A stretch of DNA of 21,336 nt from an uncultured Muribaculaceae bacterium (lineage in GTDB: Bacteria > Bacteroidota > Bacteroidia > Bacteroidales > Muribaculaceae), in NCBI GenBank assembly GCA_910586975.1, contig CAJUKX010000038.1, forward strand, positions 1-21,336, read 5' to 3'. Below the pieces are notes generated by a model that saw only the letters and a program-made list of their open reading frames with translations, was not told the DNA's origin and did not search any database. Positions 1 to 6,445 of the stretch are shown here, one piece after another; position 1 is the stretch's first letter; each line of letters opens with the position of its first letter. A program made the position numbers and the translations under genes.

Positions 1-642
1 ATCTCACAAACGACCGGTTTCATGTCCAGCGTCTTTTCTATGACGCCATAGATGACCTCCGCATAACCTATCGGTGGATGGCTCGCGATATTGAGAATGA
101 GGAGATAAGACGTTGTCGTGAGGAGAAGAGGGAATACGTCCCTTTCAGATACCGCAACGGGGACACGAGAAAGCAACTTCTGGCGCGCGCCAAGCATATC
201 CTGACAAAGAATCAGGTAAACTGGACCGAATCGCAGAGAATCCGTGCGGAGATAATCTTCGAGACTTATCCGGAACTCCGGTATGCTTACCGACTCGCTC
301 AGGAACTGACGGAAATATACAACAGCAAATCATCTCTGGAGGTCGCTAGGACTAAGCTAGCAAGATGGTATAATGCAGTCGAGGCTATGGATTTCGGCGC
401 ATTCCAAACGGTGCTAAACACATTCCGCAACCATTACAGCACAATACTTAACTTCTTTGTGAACAGGGATACGAATGCCTTTGCCGAATCTTTCAACTCG
501 AAGGTCAAGGCTTTCCGCAACCAATTCCGAGGGGTCAGGGATATTCCTTTCTTCCTTTACAGGCTCGCCAAACTGACGGCTTGATTATTTAACAATGACT
601 CTCGACGTTTTAACACTTCAACCGGGTATTTGCATTGACCCC
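1..642 (+). mobile_element. Insertion sequence, right-hand part (ISAon1-like, ISL3-type transposase)
   Basis: The window opens inside a transposase gene whose reading frame runs in from the left edge. After its stop at 584 there is about 58 bp of noncoding DNA containing GGGTATTTGCATTGACCCC (624-642), which I take as the likely right terminal inverted repeat. The left end lies outside the window, so neither the matching repeat nor a target-site duplication can be checked, and the exact boundary at about 642 is inferred. The element ends about 35 bp from the tmRNA terminator. Confidence 0.6.
3..584 (+). CDS. Transposase, C-terminal part (5' end outside window)
   Basis: The frame is open from position 3 with no start codon, reading LTNDRFHVQRL directly at the edge, so the gene is cut by the window rather than starting at the ATG at 78. 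DRFHV followed by a basic helical stretch and then NAFAESFNSKVKAFRNQFRG near the C-terminus matches the end of the DDE domain of ISL3-superfamily transposases. The glutamate in the AESFN segment is the expected third catalytic acid. The RKQLLAR, LARWYN and LNFFVNR stretches resemble ISAon1-type transposases of Bacteroidetes. These enzymes cut and rejoin IS ends. The visible part is 193 residues and has no internal stop, so this copy is not obviously decayed. Confidence 0.85.
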   Translation, partial: LTNDRFHVQRLFYDAIDDLRITYRWMARDIENEEIRRCREEKREYVPFRYRNGDTRKQLLARAKHILTKNQVNWTESQRIRAEIIFETYPELRYAYRLAQELTEIYNSKSSLEVARTKLARWYNAVEAMDFGAFQTVLNTFRNHYSTILNFFVNRDTNAFAESFNSKVKAFRNQFRGVRDIPFFLYRLAKLTA

Positions 643-676
643 TTATTTCGGTCCTGAATCGAAAGGATAAGACACT

Positions 677-710
677 AAAAAACCTCGGAACTATCTGATA
701 GTCCGAGGTT
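677..710 (-). terminator. Rho-independent terminator of tmRNA
   Basis: On the minus strand a long hairpin (AACCTCGGA / TCCGAGGTT, then CTAT/ATAG with a three-base loop and one bulged base) is followed by a T run (677-682 on the plus strand are all A). It lies about 70 bp beyond the mature tmRNA 3' end. Confidence 0.85.
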
Positions 711-779
711 TCTTTGCTTTGCAAAGCGCCCGAAGGGCGATAAGTCTCGTATTGTCCGAATTAGGTCGGATGCCATAAG

Positions 780-1175
780 TGGAGCTGGAGGGACTTGAAC
801 CCTCGTCCAAACATGGAACTAATGAGCTTTCTACGTGCGTATTCTTTGATTGATTTTGGTGATGGAGCAGGCCAAAGACAGCCAACTACATCCTTATCCT
901 CCAGTGATTCGGCTCTGAGCGCGAGGCCGTCAGATGCCTATTCTTGATTTTATTACACCACCGGGTCGATTAGTCTCAAGAAGGCGACTATCGGGTGATG
1001 TCTCGTCCCTGCGCCTTGCGCGGGGATAAAGCTGATCTACTGTGCTTCAATCAAGCAGCGAGAGCGAAGTTGTTTTCGCCAGTTAAATTTTTTGATGTTG
1101 TGATTAAAGAGGTAACCATCATGCCTCTGCACGCTTACACACCACTTCTACATGCTGTCAAAACCAGTCAGCCCC
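780..1175 (-). ncRNA. ssrA: tmRNA (transfer-messenger RNA), one-piece
   Basis: The minus-strand 5' end begins GGGGCUGACUGG (from 1175) and the 3' end closes with GGUUCAAGUCCCUCCAGCUCC plus a discriminator A at 780. GGGGCUG pairs with CAGCUCC to form a seven-base-pair acceptor stem with one G-U pair, and the T arm GAGGGUUCAAGUCCCUC is intact. CCA is not encoded. Length is 396 nt, normal for a bacterial one-piece tmRNA. Between the tRNA-like halves is an open reading frame for the degradation tag (1051-1080). With SmpB and EF-Tu the RNA rescues stalled ribosomes and tags the nascent peptide. It is transcribed in the same direction as the tRNA-Ser 63 nt upstream, with a terminator between them. 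Confidence 0.96.
1051..1080 (-). CDS. tmRNA-encoded proteolysis tag GENNFALAA
   Basis: Inside tmRNA, codons GGC GAA AAC AAC TTC GCT CTC GCT GCT followed by TGA encode GENNFALAA. Together with the alanine carried by tmRNA the tag is A-GENNFALAA. The Bacteroidetes tag I know is GENNYALAA, so this is the same tag with Tyr to Phe. The terminal ALAA is the ClpXP recognition end. The resume codon is taken to be GGC by analogy. Confidence 0.93.
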   Translation of the reverse strand, partial: GENNFALAA

Positions 1176-1196
1176 GTGGGTATGTAATCTATTCAG

Positions 1197-1231
1197 AAAA
1201 GAGTTGCAAGTTTATTACTTGCAACTCTTTT
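1197..1231 (-). terminator. Terminator between tRNA-Ser and tmRNA
   Basis: Perfect ten-base-pair hairpin (GAGTTGCAAG / CTTGCAACTC, 1201-1227, seven-base loop) flanked by AAAA on one side and a T run on the other. It sits just after the tRNA-Ser 3' end in the minus direction and before tmRNA, so it likely ends the tRNA transcript. Its symmetry would also allow it to work on the plus strand. Confidence 0.8.
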
Positions 1232-1237
1232 TGATTG

Positions 1238-1322
1238 CGGAGAGAGAGGGATTCGAACCCCCGGAGGTGTTACCCTCAACGGTTTTCAAGACCGCCGCAA
1301 TCGACCACTCTGCCATCTCTCC
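1238..1322 (-). tRNA. tRNA-Ser (anticodon UGA)
   Basis: On the minus strand GGAGAGA pairs with TCTCTCC as acceptor stem. The anticodon arm is GCGGT-CTTGAAA-ACCGT, giving anticodon TGA in a seven-base loop. A long variable arm (GAGGGTAACACCTC region) and the T arm GGGGGTTCGAATCCCTC follow. The long variable arm is diagnostic of a class II tRNA such as serine. The discriminator base is G at 1238 and CCA is not encoded. Confidence 0.96.
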
Positions 1323-1357
1323 TTTGCGATAGCCGGTGTTGTTCCGGTTTTGCGATG

Positions 1358-1389
1358 CAAAGGTAGAGCTTATTTTTGAATTGTGCAAA
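1358..1389 (-). promoter_or_regulatory. Bacteroidetes promoter for tRNA-Ser
   Basis: Minus-strand -7 box TACCTTTG (1358-1365) lies 20 bp from a -33 TTTG (1386-1389). It matches the Bacteroidetes sigma-ABfr consensus exactly and sits about 36 bp upstream of the mature tRNA 5' end. Confidence 0.8.
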
Positions 1390-1524
1390 TATTTTCGAGA
1401 AAAAATGTCATTTTACCCCATTTTTTTTGAAAATTGTGTTTTTTGTGGCCAAAATAAGGCTCAAATCGCGTCATGATTGGAATAATCTACTTATTATTTC
1501 AAATGCTCTCATAGGGGTATAAGC

Positions 1525-1556
1525 ATTGATTGGTCGCTGTTTTTTTTGTAATTTTG
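1525..1556 (+). promoter_or_regulatory. Bacteroidetes promoter for the EamA permease gene
   Basis: -7 box TAATTTTG (1549-1556) with ATTG (1525-1528) 20 bp upstream. The predicted transcript leader before the ATG at 1601 is about 40 nt. An imperfect inverted repeat (AATGCT at 1502-1507, AGCATT at 1522-1527) overlaps the -33 region. Confidence 0.75.
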
Positions 1557-1600
1557 CACCGATTTTCCGACATAAGTAGATTTCAGTACAGTTTGTATTT

Positions 1601-2524
1601 ATGAGTGATTTAAAGATAAAGGGGCATTTGGCCATGATGGGTGCAAATGTAACCTGGGGCCTAATGGCTCCGATAGTAAAACTTGTACTCACCTCCGGAG
1701 TGATAGCACCGCTACTATTGGTAGATTTCAGAATGGCGGGCGCGGCATTGTTGTTTTGGATTACTTCTATATTTATGCCCAAGGAGCATGTTCCGCTGCC
1801 TGATATAGTACGTCTTTTCGGAGCCGGAATGCTTGGGGTGCTTTTCAATCAGGGATGTTTTATTGTGGGGGTTAGCCTTACCACTCCCAGCGAGGCCTGC
1901 CTGGTTACCACTACCATGCCTATGTGGGTTATGCTGCTTGCATGGCTCATACTCCGTGAACCGATAAGCCTAAAGAAGGCGGGCGGAATTGTCATAGGTG
2001 CATCGGGGGCATTGATTCTGATGCTTGGCAACGAATCGTCGTCCGGTGCAGGCGCAACCAATCCGCCGCTCGGCAATTTCATTATACTGATGGCTCAGTT
2101 GAGCTATGCGCTTTATCTTACTGTCTACCGCAACTTCATTCGCAAATATTCACTTGTTACCTTGATGAAATGGATGTTTCTGTCTGCTTCAGTTGTAGCC
2201 TTACCACTTTCCTCACCTATAATAGCTTCAACCGATTGGGCTGAAATAAGTGCAAACGAGTGGCTTGGAGTTGCAGCTGTTGTGGTGGGCGCCACATATA
2301 TCGCTTATATATGTATAATGATAGGACAGAAAAACCTTCGTCCTACCATAGTAGGGATGTACAACTATGTTCAGCCTGTAGTGGCTACATCTGTTGGTAT
2401 ATGGCTTGGTCTTGACAGATTCACATTTATCAAGGGCATAGCGGTAGTACTCATCTTCAGTGGTGTATGGTTGGTAACTGTGAGCCGTTCCATTGCTACC
2501 GATCGTTCGCTCAAAGCGGAATAA
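1601..2524 (+). CDS. DMT-superfamily (EamA) inner-membrane permease
   Basis: A 307-residue protein made almost entirely of hydrophobic segments, consistent with ten membrane helices in two five-helix EamA repeats. The first repeat opens with a Gly/Trp-containing helix (GANVTWGLMAPIVKLV, about 14-29), and each repeat ends with a helix containing a conserved P-x-x-A/S pattern. The second repeat begins near NFIILMAQLSYALYLTVYRN. The short basic C-terminus is cytoplasmic. The family exports or exchanges small metabolites such as amino acids, but the substrate cannot be read from sequence. The gene is a single unit with its own promoter; the next gene has another promoter about 50 bp after its stop, so co-transcription is not required. 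The start at 1601 leaves the first helix intact. Confidence 0.9.
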   Translation: MSDLKIKGHLAMMGANVTWGLMAPIVKLVLTSGVIAPLLLVDFRMAGAALLFWITSIFMPKEHVPLPDIVRLFGAGMLGVLFNQGCFIVGVSLTTPSEACLVTTTMPMWVMLLAWLILREPISLKKAGGIVIGASGALILMLGNESSSGAGATNPPLGNFIILMAQLSYALYLTVYRNFIRKYSLVTLMKWMFLSASVVALPLSSPIIASTDWAEISANEWLGVAAVVVGATYIAYICIMIGQKNLRPTIVGMYNYVQPVVATSVGIWLGLDRFTFIKGIAVVLIFSGVWLVTVSRSIATDRSLKAE

Positions 2525-2550
2525 TGCACTCAGGGATACAGTTATGTAGA

Positions 2551-2581
2551 TTTCAATTTTTATCTATTTTTCGTAAATTTG
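2551..2581 (+). promoter_or_regulatory. Bacteroidetes promoter for the flavodoxin/ferredoxin gene
   Basis: -7 box TAAATTTG (2574-2581), with TTTC (2551-2554, one mismatch to TTTG) 19 bp upstream. The ATG at 2611 follows after about 25 nt of leader. Confidence 0.7.
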
Positions 2582-2610
2582 CACCAAAACCCTCTATCTT
2601 CTGACTTTTT

Positions 2611-3435
2611 ATGAGCATATATTCTTTTTCATTCTCCCCGACAGGAACCTCTGCCAAGATTCTGCGTGGAATTAGCGCAGGTATATCTGAAAAGCTGAAT
2701 ACTGATGTCATTTTCAGCGACCTTACATTCAATTCCGTGAAAGACATCGCACTGAACTCCGATGATGTTATAATAGCAGCCGCCCCGGTATATGGTGGAA
2801 AAATTGCACCAATAGTAAAACAACGGCTTGATGGAATCACCGGTAATAATGCCAGATGCATAGTGGTCGCCGTATTTGGCAACCGCGCTTTTGAAAATGC
2901 TGCGGTAGATTTTGCCACATATATGCACGAATGCGGATTCGTGATCTGTGGAGCTGCGGCTTTTGTAGGTGAACATTCGTATTCAACTGCCGACACACCT
3001 ATCGCTGCCGGCCGTCCTGACCGGCAGGACATGGCCGATGCCCGAGCTTTTGGAGAGGAAATCGCATCAAGAATCATGGGCGATGAATTATGCGAAATCA
3101 ATCCGTCATCGCTTACCGACGAACCTATGCCGGCCGAGTCATTAGCTAACTTTCGCAACTTTGTAATCGGTTATCAACAGCAGCAGGCCACTAATCCCAT
3201 TACCTATCTCCCTGAGGTCGACTCATCGCTGTGTGATGAATGTGGAAGCTGCTACAATGCCTGTCCTACGGGAGCGATAACACCTGAGACGCATGACGTT
3301 GATTCTGCCAAATGTATCAAATGTTGCGCATGCGTGAAAATATGTCCGCAGGGCGCACGCCTGTTCCCTACTCCATTTGCACCGGTTTTATCTGAAAACT
3401 TTAAGCTGCGAAAATCGCCCAAGTGGCTTCTTTGA
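2611..3435 (+). CDS. EFR1-like flavodoxin/2x[4Fe-4S] ferredoxin fusion
   Basis: A cytoplasmic 274-residue electron-transfer protein. Residues 1-160 are flavodoxin-like: the N-terminal strand is followed by FSFSPTGTSAK (6-16), the phosphate-binding loop for FMN, and AAPVYGGKIAP near residue 57 and VVAVFGNRAFENA near residue 90 fit the second and third flavin loops. The C-terminus holds two [4Fe-4S] motifs: C208-x2-C211-x2-C214-x3-C218-P and C235-x2-C238-x2-C241-x3-C245-P, with an extra cysteine at 239. This order is that of EFR1-family proteins, thought to shuttle electrons between flavin and iron-sulfur carriers; the physiological partner is unknown. A typical Bacteroidetes promoter precedes it. 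No adjacent oxidoreductase subunit is visible, so it probably serves enzymes encoded elsewhere. Confidence 0.9.
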   Translation: MSIYSFSFSPTGTSAKILRGISAGISEKLNTDVIFSDLTFNSVKDIALNSDDVIIAAAPVYGGKIAPIVKQRLDGITGNNARCIVVAVFGNRAFENAAVDFATYMHECGFVICGAAAFVGEHSYSTADTPIAAGRPDRQDMADARAFGEEIASRIMGDELCEINPSSLTDEPMPAESLANFRNFVIGYQQQQATNPITYLPEVDSSLCDECGSCYNACPTGAITPETHDVDSAKCIKCCACVKICPQGARLFPTPFAPVLSENFKLRKSPKWLL

Positions 3436-3466
3436 CATCAATAAATAGAATTAAATTGGTTTAAAA

Positions 3467-3498
3467 TTTGTTAATTCGAATTGTTTTGCGTAACTTTG
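3467..3498 (+). promoter_or_regulatory. Bacteroidetes promoter for the outer-membrane-type protein
   Basis: -7 box TAACTTTG (3491-3498) with an exact -33 TTTG (3467-3470) 20 bp upstream. The leader to the ATG at 3556 is about 50 nt. Confidence 0.85.
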
Positions 3499-3555
3499 TC
3501 GCCAATAACCAATTAACTAAATATTAGAAGAGTACCAATTTAATTATCACATTTT

Positions 3556-4275
3556 ATGAAGAAATTTTTACTCGGGGTAGTAATGGCTCTTGTCGCTACT
3601 ACAGCATCGGCTGTTGGCCCCGACATTTTCAATCATCTCGGGCTCGGTGTAGGCGTCGGCCTTACCGGTGTAACTGTTGAAGCAGCCACTCCCATCACAT
3701 CGTTTGTACAGCTCCGCGCAGGCGTATCAGTAATGCCCGGAATAAAGTTCAATGCAAACACTGAAGTAGAATATACAATGGATGGCGGTAACGGCAGCAG
3801 CGATGTTGATCTTAAAGGCAACCTGAAGAGACTGCAGGGACAAGCTATTTTCAACGTTTATCCTATCCCCACAAGCAGCTTCTATATAGCTGCCGGAGCA
3901 TACTTCGGAGGAAAAGAACTTGTAAAAATCACCGGACATTCTGACGACCTCGTAGGACAACCTTTAAATGGTGGTGTAGTAATCGGCGACTACAAAATTC
4001 CGGCTGATAAAAACGGTAATATCTCAGGAGGCATCAAAGTAAATTCATTCCGTCCGTATTTCGGAATCGGTATCGGACGAGCCGTTCCCGGAAAGCTCCT
4101 CTCCTTCAACGCAGAACTTGGTGTGCAGATTCACGGCAAACCCCATCTCTATTCAGACTACGGTGAACTTGAAGAGCCAAACTATCCTGATGACGATGAT
4201 ACTTTCCAGAAAATTATGGACAAGGTAAGAGTTTATCCAAACCTCACATTCCGTTTGTGCTTCCGCGCATTCTAA
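3556..4275 (+). CDS. Secreted outer-membrane-type protein, unknown function
   Basis: 239 residues. A clear Sec signal peptide (MKKFLLGVVMALVATTASA, cleavage likely before VGPD) leads to a mature protein of alternating polar/hydrophobic strands rich in Gly and aromatics: FVQLRAGVSVMPG, LQGQAIFNVYPI, FYIAAGAYFGG, FRPYFGIGIGR, LSFNAELGVQIHG. It ends in YPNLTFRLCFRAF, with a terminal phenylalanine as expected for a beta-barrel substrate of the BAM complex. An acidic stretch (EELEEPNYPDDDD region, about residues 206-217) looks like an extracellular or periplasmic loop, possibly metal-binding, but no known motif is recognised. The size suggests an eight- to ten-stranded barrel. It has its own strong promoter and a terminator directly after, so it is monocistronic. 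Confidence 0.8.
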   Translation: MKKFLLGVVMALVATTASAVGPDIFNHLGLGVGVGLTGVTVEAATPITSFVQLRAGVSVMPGIKFNANTEVEYTMDGGNGSSDVDLKGNLKRLQGQAIFNVYPIPTSSFYIAAGAYFGGKELVKITGHSDDLVGQPLNGGVVIGDYKIPADKNGNISGGIKVNSFRPYFGIGIGRAVPGKLLSFNAELGVQIHGKPHLYSDYGELEEPNYPDDDDTFQKIMDKVRVYPNLTFRLCFRAF

Positions 4276-4302
4276 AGAGTGTCATAAATGAAACGGTAAA
4301 TG

Positions 4303-4339
4303 GCAGACGACCCGCAATATGGTCGTCTGCTTATTTATT
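4303..4339 (+). terminator. Terminator between convergent barrel protein and response regulator genes
   Basis: Perfect ten-base-pair GC-rich hairpin (GCAGACGACC 4303-4312 / GGTCGTCTGC 4321-4330, eight-base loop) followed on the plus strand by TTATTTATT. The right arm abuts the stop codon of the response regulator (4331), so the T-rich tail lies within the end of that gene. On the minus strand the tail is weaker (CATTT), but the stem could serve both genes. Confidence 0.8.
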
Positions 4340-5008
4340 GAATGTGAGCATATATCCTATGCCCCTTTGGTTTATGATTGATATGCGTTTATCCTTGCTG
4401 AGGTATTGGCGCAGCTTATGTATGAACCCATGGAGCGAGTTGCGGCTGTATGGATCGTCGCGCTGCCATATCAACAGCATAAGAGCCGATGCTTCGACGG
4501 TGGTACCTTTATTGATTATCAACTCTTTAAGCAATCGAGCCTCAATACTTGACAATTCAATGCTCTTGTTTGCATGAATCAGGGTCTGAGTATCCATCCG
4601 CAGAGTGTAATCCCCCACCCTGTATTCATCTGCTTCGGCATCCATATTGCGTCTTAGCAAAGCCTTGATGCGCACAATCAGTTCAAGCATCTTGAACGGC
4701 TTTTTGAGATAGTCGTTCCCTCCCAGCTCAAACCCGGTGACAATATCGTCAATTTCAGATTTAGCCGTAAGAAACAGCAAGGGCACATTCTTGTCTATCT
4801 GCCTGATCTTTCTTGCCATCTCGAAGCCATCCATCTTTGGCATCATCACATCGGCGATAATTATATCAGGCTTGACTTTGGAATATCGCAGCAAGCCTTC
4901 CTCACCATCCGATGCCGTGAGAACCTCAAAACCATCGCGCTGAAGAGTCTCCACTACAATCATCGAAAGAGTCTCATCATCTTCTACAAGCAATATCCTG
5001 TTTTTCAT
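4331..5008 (-). CDS. OmpR-type response regulator
   Basis: 225 residues. Receiver domain 1-120: acidic pocket E9-D10-D11, phospho-acceptor D53 (IIIADVMMP), T81 and K103 (YLKKPF), all in the expected places. A winged-helix Trans_Reg_C domain follows (about 128-225), with SSIEARLLKELIINKG as the first helix region, RNSLHGFIHKLRQYL as recognition helix and RGIGYML in the wing. The ATGA overlap (5005-5008) with the kinase gene upstream shows translational coupling and one transcript. Probable targets include the divergent barrel gene at 6446, but that is inference from position. The architecture resembles Bacteroides RprY, but I do not assign the symbol. Confidence 0.93.
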   Translation of the reverse strand: MKNRILLVEDDETLSMIVVETLQRDGFEVLTASDGEEGLLRYSKVKPDIIIADVMMPKMDGFEMARKIRQIDKNVPLLFLTAKSEIDDIVTGFELGGNDYLKKPFKMLELIVRIKALLRRNMDAEADEYRVGDYTLRMDTQTLIHANKSIELSSIEARLLKELIINKGTTVEASALMLLIWQRDDPYSRNSLHGFIHKLRQYLSKDKRISIINQRGIGYMLTFNK

Positions 5009-6333
5009 TCCGGTGCAAATTTAATTGTAAATGTCGTTCCTTTACCCGGCTCACTTGCCACTGATATATGCCAGCCGTGTTTCTCTACTATTGACTTTAC
5101 GTAGAAAAGACCTATACCATAGCCGCGTTGATCTTGTCTGTTTCCCGAGGGAACGCGGTAGAATTTATTAAAAATCTCGGGCAGATATTTCCGGGCAATT
5201 CCCAATCCGTTGTCAGCCACAGCAATAGAGCTGTCATCTGCCCTTATCTCTATATCAACCTCATCTCCCGAGTATTTCACACTGTTGTCGATAAGATTTG
5301 AAATTATATTCGACAGATGCGTAGGATCGGCCGCCACCGTTGCACTGTCATCGCATACCAATGATATACGGCAGTTTTTACGAATCTTGATTTTCTGCTG
5401 ATCTATTATGCTTTCAAGGAATGTTTTCAAGTGGATTTTCTCCTTAGCCATAGTGAGATTTCGGCGGCGCTCCATGCTCATAGCCAGTATATTCTCTACC
5501 AGTCCGGTAAGCTTTGTGAGCTGCTCAAGGGCTGCTGTGAGATATTTGCGTGTACGCACCTCATCGGCCGGGTCAGGGAACTGAAGCAGCGAGTCGTTCG
5601 CAGCATAAGCTATGGCTATGGGCGTCTTCAGTTCGTGGGTCATATTGTTGGTAAAGTCATCTTTCAGTTCCTCAATGGTTTTCTGACGGTTGATAATATG
5701 AAGCAGATACCAGAATGCAAATCCGAGTACAATGGCAATGGCCGCATTGACAGCTATTATACCACTCATTTCATATAACACGTTCCGGGCAAGGGGCGAG
5801 ATAAAAGCCCTTGTGATAAGTTTTCCATCCACCCGGTCGCCAATTTCCCACAAATTACCTGAATACTCAAAAGTATCATCGTCCTTGAGTATCACAACCT
5901 CTTGCGGAAAGAATCCCGAGAAATTCAATTCCCGTCGGAATGCCTCCTCAAGCAACAGCCTGTCAGGTTCGCCTACATTTCCGTATGTATCATGCAGGTG
6001 TTTGGTAACAACAGAAATCAACTGTCTGTCCATTCGTTTATATCCCTGCGAATAATCCACTCTAAGTAATTCTTCAGGTGTTTTAGCCGCACCTATATCT
6101 GATTTCTGCATTCCGAGCCACAATTCTATCACACCATCCTCATTGCTATATCCGGCAGAGTCGAGCCTGTCAATCAATTCTATCAAATCGGCACGACGCA
6201 GACATTGCTCTACGTCGTCTACATAACGTTCCTTTATAGAATTATATAGCGATACCATAAACGCCACGTCGGCTATAAACAGCCCGAAGAGAACTGATAT
6301 TATGGTTATTGTGATTATTCTGAAGTTTTTCAT
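5005..6333 (-). CDS. Membrane sensor histidine kinase
   Basis: 442 residues from the ATG at 6333. A longer open frame runs to 6564 but crosses the promoter, and MKNFRIITITIISVLFGLFI is a natural first membrane helix. Residues 5-30 form TM1, 31-187 a periplasmic sensor region with no recognised fold, and 188-212 TM2. HisKA follows with H233 (NNMTHELKTP), then HATPase_c with an N box (NIISNLIDN, 342-350), G1 (DNGLGI, 374-379), F box (FNKFYR, 388-393) and G2 (GYGIGL, 404-409), all intact. It phosphorylates the regulator encoded by the overlapping downstream gene. The two-helix layout with a medium periplasmic domain resembles RprX of Bacteroides. The promoter -7 box ends only six bases from the ATG. 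Confidence 0.93.
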   Translation of the reverse strand: MKNFRIITITIISVLFGLFIADVAFMVSLYNSIKERYVDDVEQCLRRADLIELIDRLDSAGYSNEDGVIELWLGMQKSDIGAAKTPEELLRVDYSQGYKRMDRQLISVVTKHLHDTYGNVGEPDRLLLEEAFRRELNFSGFFPQEVVILKDDDTFEYSGNLWEIGDRVDGKLITRAFISPLARNVLYEMSGIIAVNAAIAIVLGFAFWYLLHIINRQKTIEELKDDFTNNMTHELKTPIAIAYAANDSLLQFPDPADEVRTRKYLTAALEQLTKLTGLVENILAMSMERRRNLTMAKEKIHLKTFLESIIDQQKIKIRKNCRISLVCDDSATVAADPTHLSNIISNLIDNSVKYSGDEVDIEIRADDSSIAVADNGLGIARKYLPEIFNKFYRVPSGNRQDQRGYGIGLFYVKSIVEKHGWHISVASEPGKGTTFTIKFAPE

Positions 6334-6338
6334 AGATG

Positions 6339-6346
6339 CAAAATTA
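6339..6346 (-). promoter_or_regulatory. -7 box for the kinase/regulator operon (probably leaderless)
   Basis: Minus-strand TAATTTTG (6339-6346). The ATG at 6333 starts six bases after the final G, about where transcription should begin, so little or no leader is expected. No convincing -33 TTTG is visible. Confidence 0.65.
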
Positions 6347-6412
6347 GCACAATTATTCGATAGTTCTGCACATAGCCACATAAGATTAAGACTAAATAAG
6401 GGAAGATAAGCA

Positions 6413-6440
6413 TTGAATAAGACTACCTTAAGTAATTTCG
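6413..6440 (+). promoter_or_regulatory. Probable promoter for the 689-aa barrel gene (probably leaderless)
   Basis: -7 box TAATTTCG (6433-6440, one mismatch) with TTG at 6413-6415, 17 bp upstream (slightly short). The ATG at 6446 lies six bases after the final G, the same spacing as in the divergent kinase promoter. Together with that promoter it fills the 112-bp divergent intergenic region. Confidence 0.55.
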
Positions 6441-6445
6441 CAGCC

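Noticed and set aside
995..1234. 79-codon plus-strand frame across the tmRNA region
   Set aside because: It lies antisense to tmRNA and is explained by that RNA gene.
3556..4275. Possibility that this is an OmpA-family protein
   Set aside because: No OmpA C-terminal peptidoglycan-binding motif is present; only a signal peptide and barrel-like strands can be supported.
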